A stretch of 9,431 nt of DNA from Burkholderiales bacterium (lineage in GTDB: Bacteria; Pseudomonadota; Gammaproteobacteria; Burkholderiales; Burkholderiaceae), in assembly GCA_947372535.1 (NCBI GenBank), contig CANBUA010000192.1:1-9431 (forward strand). The letters run 5' to 3'. Position 1 is the first letter of the stretch. The number at the start of each line of letters is the position of its first letter. The notes beneath the pieces were generated by a model. It saw only the letters and a program-made list of their open reading frames with translations, did not search any database and had not been told where the DNA came from. The position numbers and the translations under genes were made by a program. This document shows positions 8,135-9,431 of the stretch, piece after piece.

Positions 8135-8404
8135 ATGTGGTTCGTGGCCCTTGGTGTGGTCATGCTGGTCATGAACCTGGCAGGCATTGGCCCGATTGGC
8201 ACCTGGGTATGGGGCTGGGGCGAGCGCGGGTTGTTCATCCTGGTGCCCTTTGCGCTGGCCATTCTTTGGTGGGGCTGGGCCGACTGGTCGGGCTGGACGC
8301 AGAGCAAGGCCATGGCGCGTTTTGAAGCCAAGCGCCACGAGCGCCGCGAGCGCAATGCCCAGGCCCTGGGCCTCAAGTTGAACGCCAAACGCCGCGGTCG
8401 CTGA
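8135..8404 (+). CDS. Small Trp-rich inner-membrane protein (TIGR04438-like)
   Basis: This encodes 89 residues. Nine tryptophans lie in the first 54 (W2, W24, W26, W28, W45, W46, W48, W51, W54). Two hydrophobic stretches, about 2-20 and 32-49, should span the membrane; the rest (57-89) is a strongly basic tail rich in Arg and Lys. This matches the small Trp-rich protein family TIGR04438 as I recall it, seen mainly in Burkholderiales, with no known function. By the positive-inside rule the basic tail is probably cytoplasmic; since there are two spans, the N-terminus should be too. GAGGGG (8121-8126) lies 8 bases before the ATG at 8135; a TTG at 8129 is in frame but too close to it. The ilvD start lies 77 bases past the stop, with its own candidate promoter, so the two genes need not be co-transcribed. 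Confidence 0.82.
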   Translation: MWFVALGVVMLVMNLAGIGPIGTWVWGWGERGLFILVPFALAILWWGWADWSGWTQSKAMARFEAKRHERRERNAQALGLKLNAKRRGR

Positions 8405-8436
8405 CCCTGACTGGAGCGCGCTGGCGGCTGGCAGGC

Positions 8437-8442
8437 TAAAAT
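8437..8442 (+). promoter_or_regulatory. Candidate -10 element for ilvD
   Basis: TAAAAT lies 39 bases before the ilvD ATG, in an AT-richer patch after a GC-rich stretch. No good -35 is seen at the right distance. No leader peptide rich in branched-chain codons is visible, so classic ilv attenuation is not supported. Confidence 0.3.
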
Positions 8443-8481
8443 TGCAGTCTTTGTCAGATCAGGCTTTCGGAGTCCGTTCCC

Positions 8482-9431
8482 ATGCCCCAATACCGTTCTC
8501 GCACCTCGACCGCCGGCCGCAACATGGCGGGTGCGCGCGCCCTGTGGCGCGCCACAGGCATGAAGGATGGCGATTTCGAAAAGCCGATCATCGCCATTGC
8601 CAACAGCTTCACGCAGTTCGTGCCCGGCCACGTCCACTTGAAGGACCTGGGTCAGCTGGTGGCGCGTGAAATCGAAGCCGCTGGCGGTGTGGCCAAAGAG
8701 TTCAACACCATCGCGGTCGATGACGGCATCGCCATGGGCCACGGCGGCATGCTGTATTCGTTGCCTTCGCGCGACCTGATCGCCGACAGCGTCGAATACA
8801 TGGTCAACGCCCACACGGCCGACGCGCTGGTGTGCATCTCCAACTGCGACAAGATCACCCCGGGCATGCTGATGGCCGCGCTGCGCCTCAACATCCCCGT
8901 GATCTTCGTGTCCGGCGGCCCGATGGAGGCCGGCAAGGCCAAGATCGAAGGCAAGGTCATCGCGCTTGACCTGGTCGACGCCATGGTCAAGGCCGCCGAC
9001 AAGCATTGCTCCGATGAAGAAGTGGACATTGTCGAGCGCTCGGCCTGCCCCACTTGCGGTTCCTGCTCGGGCATGTTCACCGCCAACTCCATGAACTGCC
9101 TGACCGAAGCCCTGGGCTTGTCCCTGCCGGGCAATGGCACCGTGCTGGCCACCCACGCCGACCGCGAAAAGCTGTTCCGCCAGGCTGGTCGCACCATCGT
9201 GGACCTGGCCAAGCGTTATTACGAGCAGGACGATGAATCGGCCTTGCCGCGCAACATCGCCACCTTCCAGGCTTTCGAGAACGCCGTGGCCCTGGACGTG
9301 GCCATGGGTGGCTCCACCAACACCGTGCTGCACCTGCTGGCAGCGGCCCGCGAGGCCGAAGTGCCCTTCACCATGGCCGACATCGACCGCATGTCGCGCA
9401 AGGTGCCTTGCCTGAGCAAGGTGGCCCCGGC
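8482..9431 (+). CDS. ilvD: Dihydroxy-acid dehydratase IlvD, 3' end missing
   Basis: The frame is open from the ATG at 8482 to the window edge, giving 316 residues, about half of the roughly 616 expected for the E. coli-type enzyme. IlvD dehydrates 2,3-dihydroxy-isovalerate and 2,3-dihydroxy-3-methylvalerate to the 2-keto acids that become valine, leucine and isoleucine; it is cytosolic. The sequence follows E. coli IlvD closely from the first residues ([16 protein letters not shown], 12-27). Key residues keep E. coli numbering: D81 in [12 protein letters not shown]122-D123-K124 in SNCDKITPG, and C195 in [11 protein letters not shown] (189-199). These are the iron-sulfur cysteines, metal-site aspartates and carbamylated lysine of the family. 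GGAG at 8469-8472 supports the start, with a 9-base gap. Edd, the related sugar-acid dehydratase, is excluded by the near-identical IlvD N-terminus. Confidence 0.96.
   Translation, partial: MPQYRSRTSTAGRNMAGARALWRATGMKDGDFEKPIIAIANSFTQFVPGHVHLKDLGQLVAREIEAAGGVAKEFNTIAVDDGIAMGHGGMLYSLPSRDLIADSVEYMVNAHTADALVCISNCDKITPGMLMAALRLNIPVIFVSGGPMEAGKAKIEGKVIALDLVDAMVKAADKHCSDEEVDIVERSACPTCGSCSGMFTANSMNCLTEALGLSLPGNGTVLATHADREKLFRQAGRTIVDLAKRYYEQDDESALPRNIATFQAFENAVALDVAMGGSTNTVLHLLAAAREAEVPFTMADIDRMSRKVPCLSKVAP

Noticed and set aside
8032..9333. 433-codon open frame antisense to ilvD and the Trp-rich gene
   Set aside because: It has no recognisable domain and covers two well-supported plus-strand genes plus their intergenic spaces; it is a composition shadow.

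Overview
This is a high-GC window that reads as ordinary chromosome of a betaproteobacterium, most likely Burkholderiales (Comamonadaceae or a close relative). The basis is the G/C-rich third codon positions, an E. coli-type ilvD, a 508-residue class I fumarase, and a small Trp-rich membrane protein of a type I associate with Burkholderiales. Both end genes are cut by the window edges. I see no tRNA, rRNA, CRISPR array, transposase, integrase or phage gene.

Layout. 1-516 (+): 3' part of a TetR-family regulator. 522-1586 (-): NAPE-PLD-like metallo-beta-lactamase-fold hydrolase, tail-to-tail with the regulator. 1663-3189 (-): iron-sulfur class I fumarase, followed by a good intrinsic terminator that lies in the leader of the hydrolase gene. 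3190-3542: 353-base divergent control region with two 7-bp hairpins in the fumarase leader. 3543-5525 (+): AMP-forming acetyl-CoA synthetase (acs). 5526-5785: 260-base gap with a possible 15-codon leader ORF and a near-palindrome. 5786-7630 (+): MHS-type MFS transporter with a very long periplasmic insert. 7687-8001 (-): small periplasmic cytochrome c, convergent with the transporter. 8135-8404 (+): Trp-rich membrane protein. 8482 to the end (+): 5' half of ilvD.

How the genes fit together. Acs turns acetate into acetyl-CoA, fumarase works in the TCA cycle that burns it, and the transporter next to acs may import a small carboxylate. That is a coherent carboxylate-use neighbourhood, but the link rests on position only. 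The cytochrome c, Trp-rich protein and ilvD look like separate units.

No clearly new multi-gene system is visible. The most distinctive items are the transporter's Ala/Lys-rich periplasmic insert, the structured fumarase leader, the leader-ORF candidate before the transporter, and the Trp-rich protein with its hairpin-bearing upstream region.
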